A stretch of 23,055 nucleotides of DNA. Origin: Phycisphaerales bacterium (GTDB lineage Bacteria > Planctomycetota > Phycisphaerae > Phycisphaerales > UBA1924). Of the stretch, positions 6,824-13,483 are shown in pieces. The notes under the pieces were generated by a model that was not told the DNA's origin, ran no database searches, and saw only the letters and a program-made list of their open reading frames with translations. The stretch is taken from the NCBI GenBank assembly GCA_029212425.1, contig JARGNC010000018.1:447-23501 (forward strand). Direction: 5' to 3'. How positions within the stretch are numbered: position 1 is the first letter of the stretch; every line of letters starts with the position of its first letter. The position numbers and the translations under genes are program-made.

Positions 6824-7939
6824 TTACGAATCGGAATCCGCTTCGAGTTTCTTCAAGCGTTTCTCGACCTTGCGAACAAAGGTGCTCAGCTCGCGGAACG
6901 ATCCGTAGTTGAGCAGCGCCTGCCGCGCCGGCATTGCGGGCATCCCCGCATAAGTTTCACCTTCTGGAACACTCTCGAGGACCACCGCTCCGCCAGCAAC
7001 CTTTGCGTGCTTTCCGACGACCGCTTGGTCGTTGAGGACCACTGCGCCGCCGATCATCGCGAAGTCTCCAACGGTCACTGAACCCCCAAGTGTGGTCCGC
7101 CCGCAGATCAGCGTGTCGGTCCCGACGACGCAGTTGTGCGCGACATGCACCTGGTTATCAATCTTTGTTCGATCGCCGATGGTCGTCGCGCCGAGTTTCG
7201 CGCGATCAATCGTCACGCACGCGCCCAGCTCGATGTCGTTGCCGAGCTCGACAGTCCCGATCTGAGGCACCTTCATCGCACCGCGTTTGTCCGTTGGCGG
7301 AAGGAACCCAAACCCATCAGTCCCGATCACACAGTTTGCACCAAAGTGGCACCGATCACCCACGACGCAGCGATCTTCGATCACCACACCTGGTTCAAGA
7401 ATCGTGTCCGCGCCGACATGCGTGTTGACGCCGATGGTGACATTGTGCATCAGCACGGTGTTCGCACCGATCGACGACCTCGCTCCGACCATGCATCCAG
7501 GACCAATCGCGGCGGACGGGTCGATCTTTGCAGTTGGATCAATCACCGCTGAGGGATGAATCCCCGAAGCGGGCCGAACGCGGTTGGGATTGATCGCTTC
7601 AAGAATCGCGACAAGCGCCTCGTCCGCGTCGGGAACAATGATGAGCGCACGATTCTCAGGATCATGACCAGGGACCTCGATCCCCTCGCTGACAAGGGCG
7701 CAGCCGCACGATGAGTTTGCCCAGAACTTCGCGAAGCTTGATGAGCGGATGAAGGTCAACGCTTCGACAGGACCATCCTCGATCGATCCGAGCGTGCTCA
7801 AAGGCACTTCAGCATTCCCAACCAGTTCGCCTTCGAGCAACTCTGCGAGTGTCCCTGCGCTGATCGGGAGTGAAAGAAGCGAAGCGGTATCCCCGCTGTC
7901 CGTGTTCTCATCTGCTTTGGATGTGGTCATGGTTGTCAT
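6824..7939 (-). CDS. lpxD: UDP-3-O-acylglucosamine N-acyltransferase
   Basis: A 371-residue enzyme that adds the N-linked hydroxyacyl chain to UDP-3-O-acylglucosamine, the step after LpxC. An N-terminal uridine-binding domain (about residues 25-115, including L-T-F-I-R) is followed by hexapeptide repeats forming a left-handed beta helix (about 125-320). The catalytic base is H268 in V-H-V-A-H-N, matching Q-I-A-H-N of known LpxD, and the D-G-F-G-F segment near 208 is conserved. The C-terminal helix contributes to the trimer. Start 7939 or 7930; both ATGs lack a clear Shine-Dalgarno. It is 45 bp downstream of skp and 7 bp upstream of lpxC. The N-terminus carries about 20 extra Thr/Ser/Asp-rich residues compared with the E. 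coli enzyme. Confidence 0.96.
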   Translation of the reverse strand: MTTMTTSKADENTDSGDTASLLSLPISAGTLAELLEGELVGNAEVPLSTLGSIEDGPVEALTFIRSSSFAKFWANSSCGCALVSEGIEVPGHDPENRALIIVPDADEALVAILEAINPNRVRPASGIHPSAVIDPTAKIDPSAAIGPGCMVGARSSIGANTVLMHNVTIGVNTHVGADTILEPGVVIEDRCVVGDRCHFGANCVIGTDGFGFLPPTDKRGAMKVPQIGTVELGNDIELGACVTIDRAKLGATTIGDRTKIDNQVHVAHNCVVGTDTLICGRTTLGGSVTVGDFAMIGGAVVLNDQAVVGKHAKVAGGAVVLESVPEGETYAGMPAMPARQALLNYGSFRELSTFVRKVEKRLKKLEADSDS

Positions 7940-7984
7940 CGGATTGGTGCCCAGTGGATCGAATGAAAGTACGAGGCATACAGA

Positions 7985-8599
7985 TCAAGGGGCGCTGAAC
8001 TCGTTGTTCATCAATGTGATGACCTGCTGGGTGATGTCGATCGCATCGTGACGGTAGATCACGCTCTTGGTGATGATCGCACGGTAGACCTCAGGATTCG
8101 GTGCGCCATCCGGGATCTCGAACTTCGAATCATCAAAGAGCACAATGTCGTAGCCCTCGCGCTCAGCGATGTTCTTGATCGCCGCTTCAACCTTTGCGTA
8201 CAAGCCGGACATCACGCTCCCGCTGTCGATCGAAACGATCTGTGACAATGCTTCCCGGCGTGCCTTGGCAACCGCTTGCATCTCCAGCCCCTCGCGGAGT
8301 TTCTCGCGATGCTCATCAGTCCCACGCTTGAGCATCTGGATATCCGCGTCGAGCACTTCGAGTTGCTTCACAACCTCGTCGAGCTGTGCTTGGCGAGCTT
8401 CCTTGCGTGCGTTAAGTTCGTTCTGCAGAACCTCGCGTTCATCGAGTCCCTCGATGATGTCAACGATGTCGATCACCGCAACCGCTGTTGGTTGTGCTGG
8501 GGGACGCGCCGAGGTCGCATCCGCGCGCCAGACAAACGCCGCGCTGAGCAGCATCATGATCGCGGCGATGGTGAGGGTTGTGTGTTGAGTGGTCTGCAT
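7985..8599 (-). CDS. skp: OmpH/Skp-family periplasmic chaperone
   Basis: A 204-residue exported protein. A signal sequence is visible at residues 1-29 (hydrophobic I-A-A-I-M-M-L-L-S-A-A-F then A-D-A). It is followed by a short beta strand (V-A-V-I-D-I) and a long charged coiled-coil region at about 50-140, the two-helix tentacle of Skp. A final strand and helix (Y-D-I-V-L-F-D-D, then I-D-I-T-Q-Q-V-I-T-L-M-N) match the body domain. Skp trimers hold unfolded outer-membrane proteins in the periplasm and pass them to BamA. GGAG lies 9 nt before the ATG. The position between bamA and lpxD is the conserved order of diderm bacteria and supports the call. It is somewhat longer than E. coli Skp (161 residues). 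Confidence 0.92.
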   Translation of the reverse strand: MQTTQHTTLTIAAIMMLLSAAFVWRADATSARPPAQPTAVAVIDIVDIIEGLDEREVLQNELNARKEARQAQLDEVVKQLEVLDADIQMLKRGTDEHREKLREGLEMQAVAKARREALSQIVSIDSGSVMSGLYAKVEAAIKNIAEREGYDIVLFDDSKFEIPDGAPNPEVYRAIITKSVIYRHDAIDITQQVITLMNNEFSAP

Positions 8600-8696
8600 A
8601 GGTCAAATCTCCATAAATCCCGTGTCTGAGAGGTCCCCAATGGTATACCGCACCAACCCACAAAGGTTGACACGCAGAACCAAGGCGCACAACAAG

Positions 8697-11288
8697 TTAG
8701 TTGAAGGGGAGATCCACCGAGAAGGTGAACAAACGGGTTTTGTCCGTGCTCTCTTTGACGATCGGGAAACCAAAGTCAAACGCGAGCGGAGCCGGGGAAA
8801 GCGCAGGCATGAAGAAACGGAACCCGAACCCGACCGAGACTCGATAATCATCAAAGCCCGGATCAAAGGTCACAGTACCTGAATCAATAAACGCGACCAC
8901 CGAAAGCAGGTCCTCGTAGATCGGCTGCTGGATCTCCGCGCCGAGGAAGAAGTTGTATGTACCACCCACAGGGTCGTCGGATGGAAGTCCGTTGTCGTTG
9001 CGGATGCCCTTCGGAGAGATCGTGCGGAACTCAAACCCACGGAAGTCCTGACCACCCGAATAGAACCGTTCATATGTAGGTGTGTTGTCGCGCCCCTGAG
9101 GAATATACCCAAGCTCTGAACTCAGCTTCAGAATCGTGGAGCGACCAAGATAGTCCTCGCGGATCGGGATGAAGGTGTTGTGCTTCAGATTGATTGGAGT
9201 AAAGGTAAAGTCACCCACCACCTGCTCGATGCCGATCGACGAACGCGAGCCGCTCGTCGGACGAATTCGGTTATCAAGCGTGTTGCGTGAAAGCGACGCA
9301 GAGAGTCCGACAAGCGTCGTCCCTTCCGCGGCTTTGAACACATCTACAGGACGCGACGGATCAATCCCCGTCAACTCAACCTGGTTCATGCGAAGATTCA
9401 GATTCCCCGTCCATCGCGTACCAAAGCGACGACCAAGACCAAGCGTGAACCCAGAACGCTGCTCGTCAAACTCCTCAAAGTCTCGACGGCGGAAGAACGC
9501 GCTGACCGACCCCGAATAGTTCGATTCCATGAGGTAAGGCTCAGCAAGCGAGATCCGGTAGGTCTGTACTTCGTTCCCCGGAAGCACCTCGATAGAGAAG
9601 GTCTGACCACCACCGCGGAACGCGCGTCCGGAGAAGAACTCGCCAAACGAGTCCGGAGTGTCGCGGATATCAAAGTTCCGCTGAGTCAGCGCAATCCGAC
9701 CAACAACACCTGAGTCCGAAGACACCGCGCCACCAAGGTCGAAACTTCCCGTATTGGTCTCCTCAATCTCAATGAGCACATCGCGGAAAGTCGATTTATC
9801 CGGCGGAGAAAGCGTCAACGAGATCGGATCATCCGACAACGGATCACTCACCGAACCATTGGTCTTGTCATCGTTGTACTGGTCCTCAGAACGCCTAGCG
9901 GTCGGGACAAACTCGTCATCCCAAACCTCAGCGAAGAACTCCACGCCGGATTCCTGAGGAGTCACTTTCGCGCCAGTCCGGTCATTGAACAATCGCAGCA
10001 ATCGCAACCGATTCTTTGACCGCTCCATCGCGATCGTGTCCATCGGACGCGTCGGCTTGAGCTCGATCTGTCTGCGGATCACTTCCTGTCTTGTCAGGTC
10101 GTTCCCCTGGATGATCACCTCACCCACGCGCGAGCGTCCACCCTCCGAGATCGCGACAACAAGATCCACCAGCGGCTCGTTCTCATCGCGACGCTCAAGA
10201 CGCTCCACCTGTGCATCGATGTAGCCCATCTGACCGTACGCATCGCGGATGATCTTGATCGACTCATCCAAGTCCCGCACAGAGTACACATCACCAGGCT
10301 TAATCGTCATCAACCCAGCGATCTGCGAGCGAGAGAACACCGCGTTCTCGCCATCCTCAGTCTCGATGTCCACCTGCACTTCGCGCATGGTGTACAGCGG
10401 ACCTTCTTCGATCAGATACGTGACGATCGCTTCACGCCCGTTGGGCGCTGGTTGCACAAGCCGATCCGTGCGTACATCGAGATAACCACGATCGCGATAG
10501 AACTCGATCAGATTCGCGATGTCCACATCGAGGACTTCATCATCAAGCTGCCCACGCCGGAAGATGTTTGCTTTCTTGGTCGCGAGTTCACGACGAAGCT
10601 TCTTGTTCTCGAACGCCTCGTTCCCGGAGAACCGGATGCCGGTGACTTTCAGTCGGTTCCCCTCAAGCACGCGGAAGATGACAAGACCGGTATCAGCGAG
10701 CTCCTCTTCGTCGATGTTGACGCGGACATAGTAATAGCCCTTGCCTCGATAGAGTTCTTCAATCCGCCGTGCGGAGCGATCGATCTGGAACCGATCGATC
10801 GGGGTCCCTGCGATCACATCAATCACGCCCCGAATTTCAACATCACTCAACTCGGTGTTCCCAGTCACCTGCACATCGATCACCTGCATCCGCTCAAGAA
10901 GATCGAACGCGAGTTCCACCGATCCGTCGTCCATCAGTCCCGCATAGATCTCAACGCGCTGGAAAAACCCGAGTCGATTGAGCTGACGGATGTCATCATT
11001 CACACGCTCAGCATCGAAGATCGATCCTTCTTTGGATGTCAGGATATTGATTGCCTGCTGGCGCGCCTCGGTGCTCAGCGTCGTGCGGACCCCCTCAGCG
11101 GTCATGGATCCTCGGACCAGCACCCGCCCGATAGGTCGATTCTCGTACACCGACATATCTGACGGATCGCTGCTGTTGTTCTGAATCTGGTTCTCACTCT
11201 GAGCGATCGCTTGTGCTGGCGCAAGACCCAGCGTGCATCCGCACGCGAGCATCAACGCCGTAGTTCGCCCCAAGCATCCTGGACCCAT
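8697..11288 (-). CDS. bamA: Outer-membrane protein assembly factor BamA
   Basis: About 863 residues. A signal sequence (residues 1-30, ending A-Q-A-I-A-Q) is followed by five POTRA repeats at roughly 53-132, 133-211, 212-296, 297-381 and 384-512, recognisable from V-x-V-x-G-N starts such as V-Q-V-T-G-N and I-R-F-S-G-N. The 16-strand barrel follows (about 512-863), with the loop-6 motif F-R-G-F-E-F near the C-terminal part. BamA folds and inserts beta-barrel proteins into the outer membrane. Two oddities: an acidic insertion of about 45 residues inside POTRA5, and a terminal L-P-F-N rather than a final Phe. The start is uncertain: the frame continues to ATG 11345 and TTG 11408, none with a Shine-Dalgarno. 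ATG 11288 is chosen because it gives a normal short signal-peptide N-region. It is the first gene of the bamA-skp-lpxD-lpxC cluster. Confidence 0.95.
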   Translation of the reverse strand: MGPGCLGRTTALMLACGCTLGLAPAQAIAQSENQIQNNSSDPSDMSVYENRPIGRVLVRGSMTAEGVRTTLSTEARQQAINILTSKEGSIFDAERVNDDIRQLNRLGFFQRVEIYAGLMDDGSVELAFDLLERMQVIDVQVTGNTELSDVEIRGVIDVIAGTPIDRFQIDRSARRIEELYRGKGYYYVRVNIDEEELADTGLVIFRVLEGNRLKVTGIRFSGNEAFENKKLRRELATKKANIFRRGQLDDEVLDVDIANLIEFYRDRGYLDVRTDRLVQPAPNGREAIVTYLIEEGPLYTMREVQVDIETEDGENAVFSRSQIAGLMTIKPGDVYSVRDLDESIKIIRDAYGQMGYIDAQVERLERRDENEPLVDLVVAISEGGRSRVGEVIIQGNDLTRQEVIRRQIELKPTRPMDTIAMERSKNRLRLLRLFNDRTGAKVTPQESGVEFFAEVWDDEFVPTARRSEDQYNDDKTNGSVSDPLSDDPISLTLSPPDKSTFRDVLIEIEETNTGSFDLGGAVSSDSGVVGRIALTQRNFDIRDTPDSFGEFFSGRAFRGGGQTFSIEVLPGNEVQTYRISLAEPYLMESNYSGSVSAFFRRRDFEEFDEQRSGFTLGLGRRFGTRWTGNLNLRMNQVELTGIDPSRPVDVFKAAEGTTLVGLSASLSRNTLDNRIRPTSGSRSSIGIEQVVGDFTFTPINLKHNTFIPIREDYLGRSTILKLSSELGYIPQGRDNTPTYERFYSGGQDFRGFEFRTISPKGIRNDNGLPSDDPVGGTYNFFLGAEIQQPIYEDLLSVVAFIDSGTVTFDPGFDDYRVSVGFGFRFFMPALSPAPLAFDFGFPIVKESTDKTRLFTFSVDLPFN

Positions 11289-11488
11289 CTTGATCAAACC
11301 AAGAGGGCGCCGTGCAGACAGATATGGGAACGAGTCAGAAAGCATGAGTTGGAGACGATACACCGCCGAAGCGTGGAACACCAGAACCCCCGCCAATGAA
11401 TCACACAAGATTCCGTCGCCGGATCATGACCAAATCACTGCTCGATCCACACCCGACACGGATACTTTTGATCGGGCTCTGGTCTGCA

Positions 11489-11515
11489 GGGGGTTTACAC
11501 TATATCCTGACCCCC
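11489..11515. promoter_or_regulatory. Inverted repeat around an AT-rich core in the bamA upstream region
   Basis: GGGGGT (11489-11494) and ACCCCC (11510-11515) form a 6-bp dyad around TTACACTATATCCTG. The core contains TATAGT on the minus strand (11503-11498), a possible -10 for bamA; a poor -35-like TTGGGG (11528-11523) lies 19 bp away. The site could be an operator or promoter for bamA or for the divergent gene at 11568. Confidence 0.3.
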
Positions 11516-11567
11516 AAGCGTTCCCCAAACCGCGTTCTTTCCCGCTTTCTGAGAGTATCCCGCCGAG

Positions 11568-11966
11568 ATGATGCGTCCATCTGTTTCTCATCCCAGCACC
11601 ACCAGAACCCCACCACGCAACTGCCGTCTTCAGTGGTGTGTCCTCCTCGCGATCGGCGCACTCACCGTGCTTACAGGGATCGGCGTGCTCGTCGCACTCA
11701 TGAGCCCAGAAAACCTCCGAAGCGTCCCAACAGTCGCGCTCGTTTGCGTCCTTGTCCTGCTTTGTGTCCCAGTTCCAGTCTTGATGCTCGAACGAAGCCA
11801 ACGCAGATCCGCTACCTCAAACCTACAGAACACAGCACCAGAATCTTCGGCACACACCCCGCGCCAAGCGATTATCCACCCCTCGCATCAGCCGCACGAT
11901 TCGAGTGCGGACACGCATCGCCCAAGCCGATCGCACAGCGAACAGCATGCAGCCGCCGCATCATAA
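11568..11966 (+). CDS. Small two-helix membrane protein, unknown
   Basis: A 132-residue protein from the ATG at 11568. Two clear hydrophobic segments lie at about residues 21-45 (L-L-A-I-G-A-L-T-V-L-T-G-I-G-V-L-V) and 53-74 (V-A-L-V-C-V-L-V-L-L-C-V-P-V), joined by a short loop. A hydrophilic Ser/His/Pro/Gln-rich tail of about 55 residues follows. The membrane pattern makes it likely to be real, although no family is recognised. GAGAG at 11551-11555 is a distant ribosome binding site candidate, and TATCCC lies 6 nt before the ATG. The gene stands between bamA and dnaN but on the opposite strand, divergent from bamA. A shorter start at 11571 is equally possible. Confidence 0.55.
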   Translation: MMRPSVSHPSTTRTPPRNCRLQWCVLLAIGALTVLTGIGVLVALMSPENLRSVPTVALVCVLVLLCVPVPVLMLERSQRRSATSNLQNTAPESSAHTPRQAIIHPSHQPHDSSADTHRPSRSHSEQHAAAAS

Positions 11967-12008
11967 TCACGCGGCACTTTCGTACCTAAGTTTTCTATAG
12001 GCAATGAC

Positions 12009-13178
12009 TTAGCTTAGGTTGACGGGCATCACGACATACAAGAAGTCGCTCCCCGCTTTGAACAAGCCGGGCTTGTTGCCGCTCTTGAGCTCGATCATGA
12101 CCTCAGCATCGGTGATGACCTTGAGGGCATCGGTGATGAACGCGGGATTGAACCCGATCTCGATATCATCGCCGTCATAGCTCGAAAGCTCGACATTGAT
12201 GGTCGCTTCACCCATTTCCGGAGCGCGAGAGGAAAGCTCGAGCGACTTCTCGCCGCCGTTGAACGCGAGACGCACGCCTCGGGATTCTTCATTGGTGAGC
12301 AGAGCCGCACGCTTGACAGCGGATGCGAGGATCTCACGCTTGAAGCTCACCTTGATGTCCTGATCCTTTGGAATCACATCTTCATAAGGCGGGAAGGTCC
12401 CCTCAACCAGGTTCGTCGAGAGCGTCGCGCGAGCGTCTGTAGGGTCCTCACCAAACACGATCACCGCTTGGTTGTCGGTGACTGCGATGTGGACCAGTTC
12501 GTTCTCATCCGCGGTCATCTTCTGGATCATCGACAGCGCTTTCGATGGCAGGATGCACTGCGCCGGATCACCTTTCGAATCGATCGTCGCATGGCTCTTC
12601 GCAAGCCGACGGCCGTCCGTCGCGATCAGGTCCAGCTTCTTGCCGTCCCGAACGAGCAGCACGCCATTGATCGCGTACCGCGAGTTCTCACGAGCCGCCG
12701 CGAACAGTGTGCGAGCGATGAGTGTATCGAGTGTCCCAGCTGGGAGCGCGAAGATTGATTTCGCAGCAGGTGAAGCCGCGGAACCTTCCGAAACCCCTTT
12801 GTAATCAGCGAGTTGCGGAAAATCAGCCGCATCAAAGCCGTGGAGTTGGAAGTGCGCATCCGCGCCACGGATGTGCGTGGTTTCTCCCGATGCTTCAATC
12901 GTCAGCGTTGGCTCGTTGTCTTCTGCAGACACGATCTGACGGAGCTTATCCGCAGGGACCAGCAAGCTGCCTTCGCGTTCGACTTCGACGCGTCCGATCC
13001 GGACAGAGAGCGCGATCTCCGCGTCGGTTCCCGACAGCGTCAGCTCAGCGCCCTGCGCATCGTTGGTTGCGGTGAGTTTGATACAAGTCAGCTGAGGGCG
13101 CGGCGAACGCGACGCAACAACACCTGAAACCTGATTGACCGCTTCGAGCAATGCCGCCCGTTCGCAGATAACTTTCAT
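12009..13178 (-). CDS. dnaN: DNA polymerase III beta subunit (sliding clamp)
   Basis: A 389-residue protein with the three-fold clamp layout. It starts M-K-V-I-C-E-R-A-A-L-L-E-A-V-N-Q-V, has the first-domain motif L-L-V-P-A-D-K-L, the second-domain R-Y-A-I-N-G-V and A-T-D-G-R-R-L-A, and ends Y-V-V-M-P-V-N-L, the conserved C-terminus that helps shape the partner-binding pocket. The dimeric ring encircles DNA and tethers the replicative polymerase. GGAG lies 7 nt before the ATG at 13178. Length is close to the usual 366, with small insertions. It is not next to dnaA or recF, unlike in most bacteria; its neighbours are a small membrane gene and a divergent transketolase. The 3' end overlaps a weak 7-bp inverted repeat (ACCTAAG 11984-11990, CTTAGGT 12013-12019) with no T tract. 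Confidence 0.97.
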   Translation of the reverse strand: MKVICERAALLEAVNQVSGVVASRSPRPQLTCIKLTATNDAQGAELTLSGTDAEIALSVRIGRVEVEREGSLLVPADKLRQIVSAEDNEPTLTIEASGETTHIRGADAHFQLHGFDAADFPQLADYKGVSEGSAASPAAKSIFALPAGTLDTLIARTLFAAARENSRYAINGVLLVRDGKKLDLIATDGRRLAKSHATIDSKGDPAQCILPSKALSMIQKMTADENELVHIAVTDNQAVIVFGEDPTDARATLSTNLVEGTFPPYEDVIPKDQDIKVSFKREILASAVKRAALLTNEESRGVRLAFNGGEKSLELSSRAPEMGEATINVELSSYDGDDIEIGFNPAFITDALKVITDAEVMIELKSGNKPGLFKAGSDFLYVVMPVNLS

Positions 13179-13390
13179 AGAGATGCTCCAACCCGCCCAT
13201 CCGGACGGTAAATCTTGTCCCCCATCGTAGCAGATTCACGCATTGCAGGCACCCCCAGACCCCCGTTTGATCGTTGATTCCCCGATCCGCTCCAAACCAA
13301 TATCCATCAATTTCGATGTCGCAGGACTCAGCAACGCTGAAGCCGAGGATCAGGGGCGCTAGACTTCACCTTAGTTATACAACTTACCCG
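13179..13390. other. Intergenic region between divergent dnaN and tkt
   Basis: No gene is seen. This part must hold the promoters of both divergent genes. TATACA at 13376-13381 is a possible -10 for tkt (no good -35), and TACGAT on the minus strand near 13226 is a possible -10 for dnaN. Neither is strong enough to call. No cluster of DnaA boxes is visible despite dnaN. Confidence 0.4.
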
Positions 13391-13483
13391 CGACCGCCGC
13401 GCTCCGGACCCCTATTTTCCTCGTGTTGAGGCCGGTGACAGGGGTCCAGGAAGGGCGGCATCGTCGTTTTTGGAGGTCCCCCT
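13391..13483 (+). promoter_or_regulatory. Highly structured 5' leader of the transketolase gene
   Basis: A long imperfect hairpin spans 13391-13466. From the outside in: CGAC (13391-13394) with GTCG (13463-13466); CGCC (13395-13398) with GGCG (13454-13457); CTCC region (13403-13405) with GGA (13449-13451); a perfect 8-bp stem GGACCCCT (13406-13413) with AGGGGTCC (13440-13447); and CCTC (13419-13422) with GAGG (13428-13431) around GTGTT. Five T residues (13467-13471) follow directly, then the ribosome binding site GGAGG (13472-13476), 7 nt before the ATG. The AGGGG arm can also pair with CCCCT at 13479-13483, next to the ribosome binding site. A regulatory RNA is plausible; no known riboswitch class is recognised. 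Confidence 0.5.

Noticed and set aside
8647..8672. Small hairpin CAACC/GGTTG between bamA and skp as an attenuator
   Set aside because: Only five pairs and no further structure; such stems are expected by chance in a 97-bp gap.
11872..11880. DnaA-box-like TTATCCACC near dnaN, with another TTATCCACG at 5217-5225
   Set aside because: Only single near-matches 6.6 kb apart, one inside a coding region. There is no cluster, no AT-rich unwinding region and no dnaA, so no origin is claimed.
11984..12019. Inverted repeat ACCTAAG/CTTAGGT at the end of dnaN as a terminator
   Set aside because: The loop is 22 nt and there is no T tract on either strand.
13221..13231. Minus-strand TACGAT as the dnaN promoter
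   Set aside because: No -35 at a proper distance; mentioned only as a possibility in the intergenic entry.
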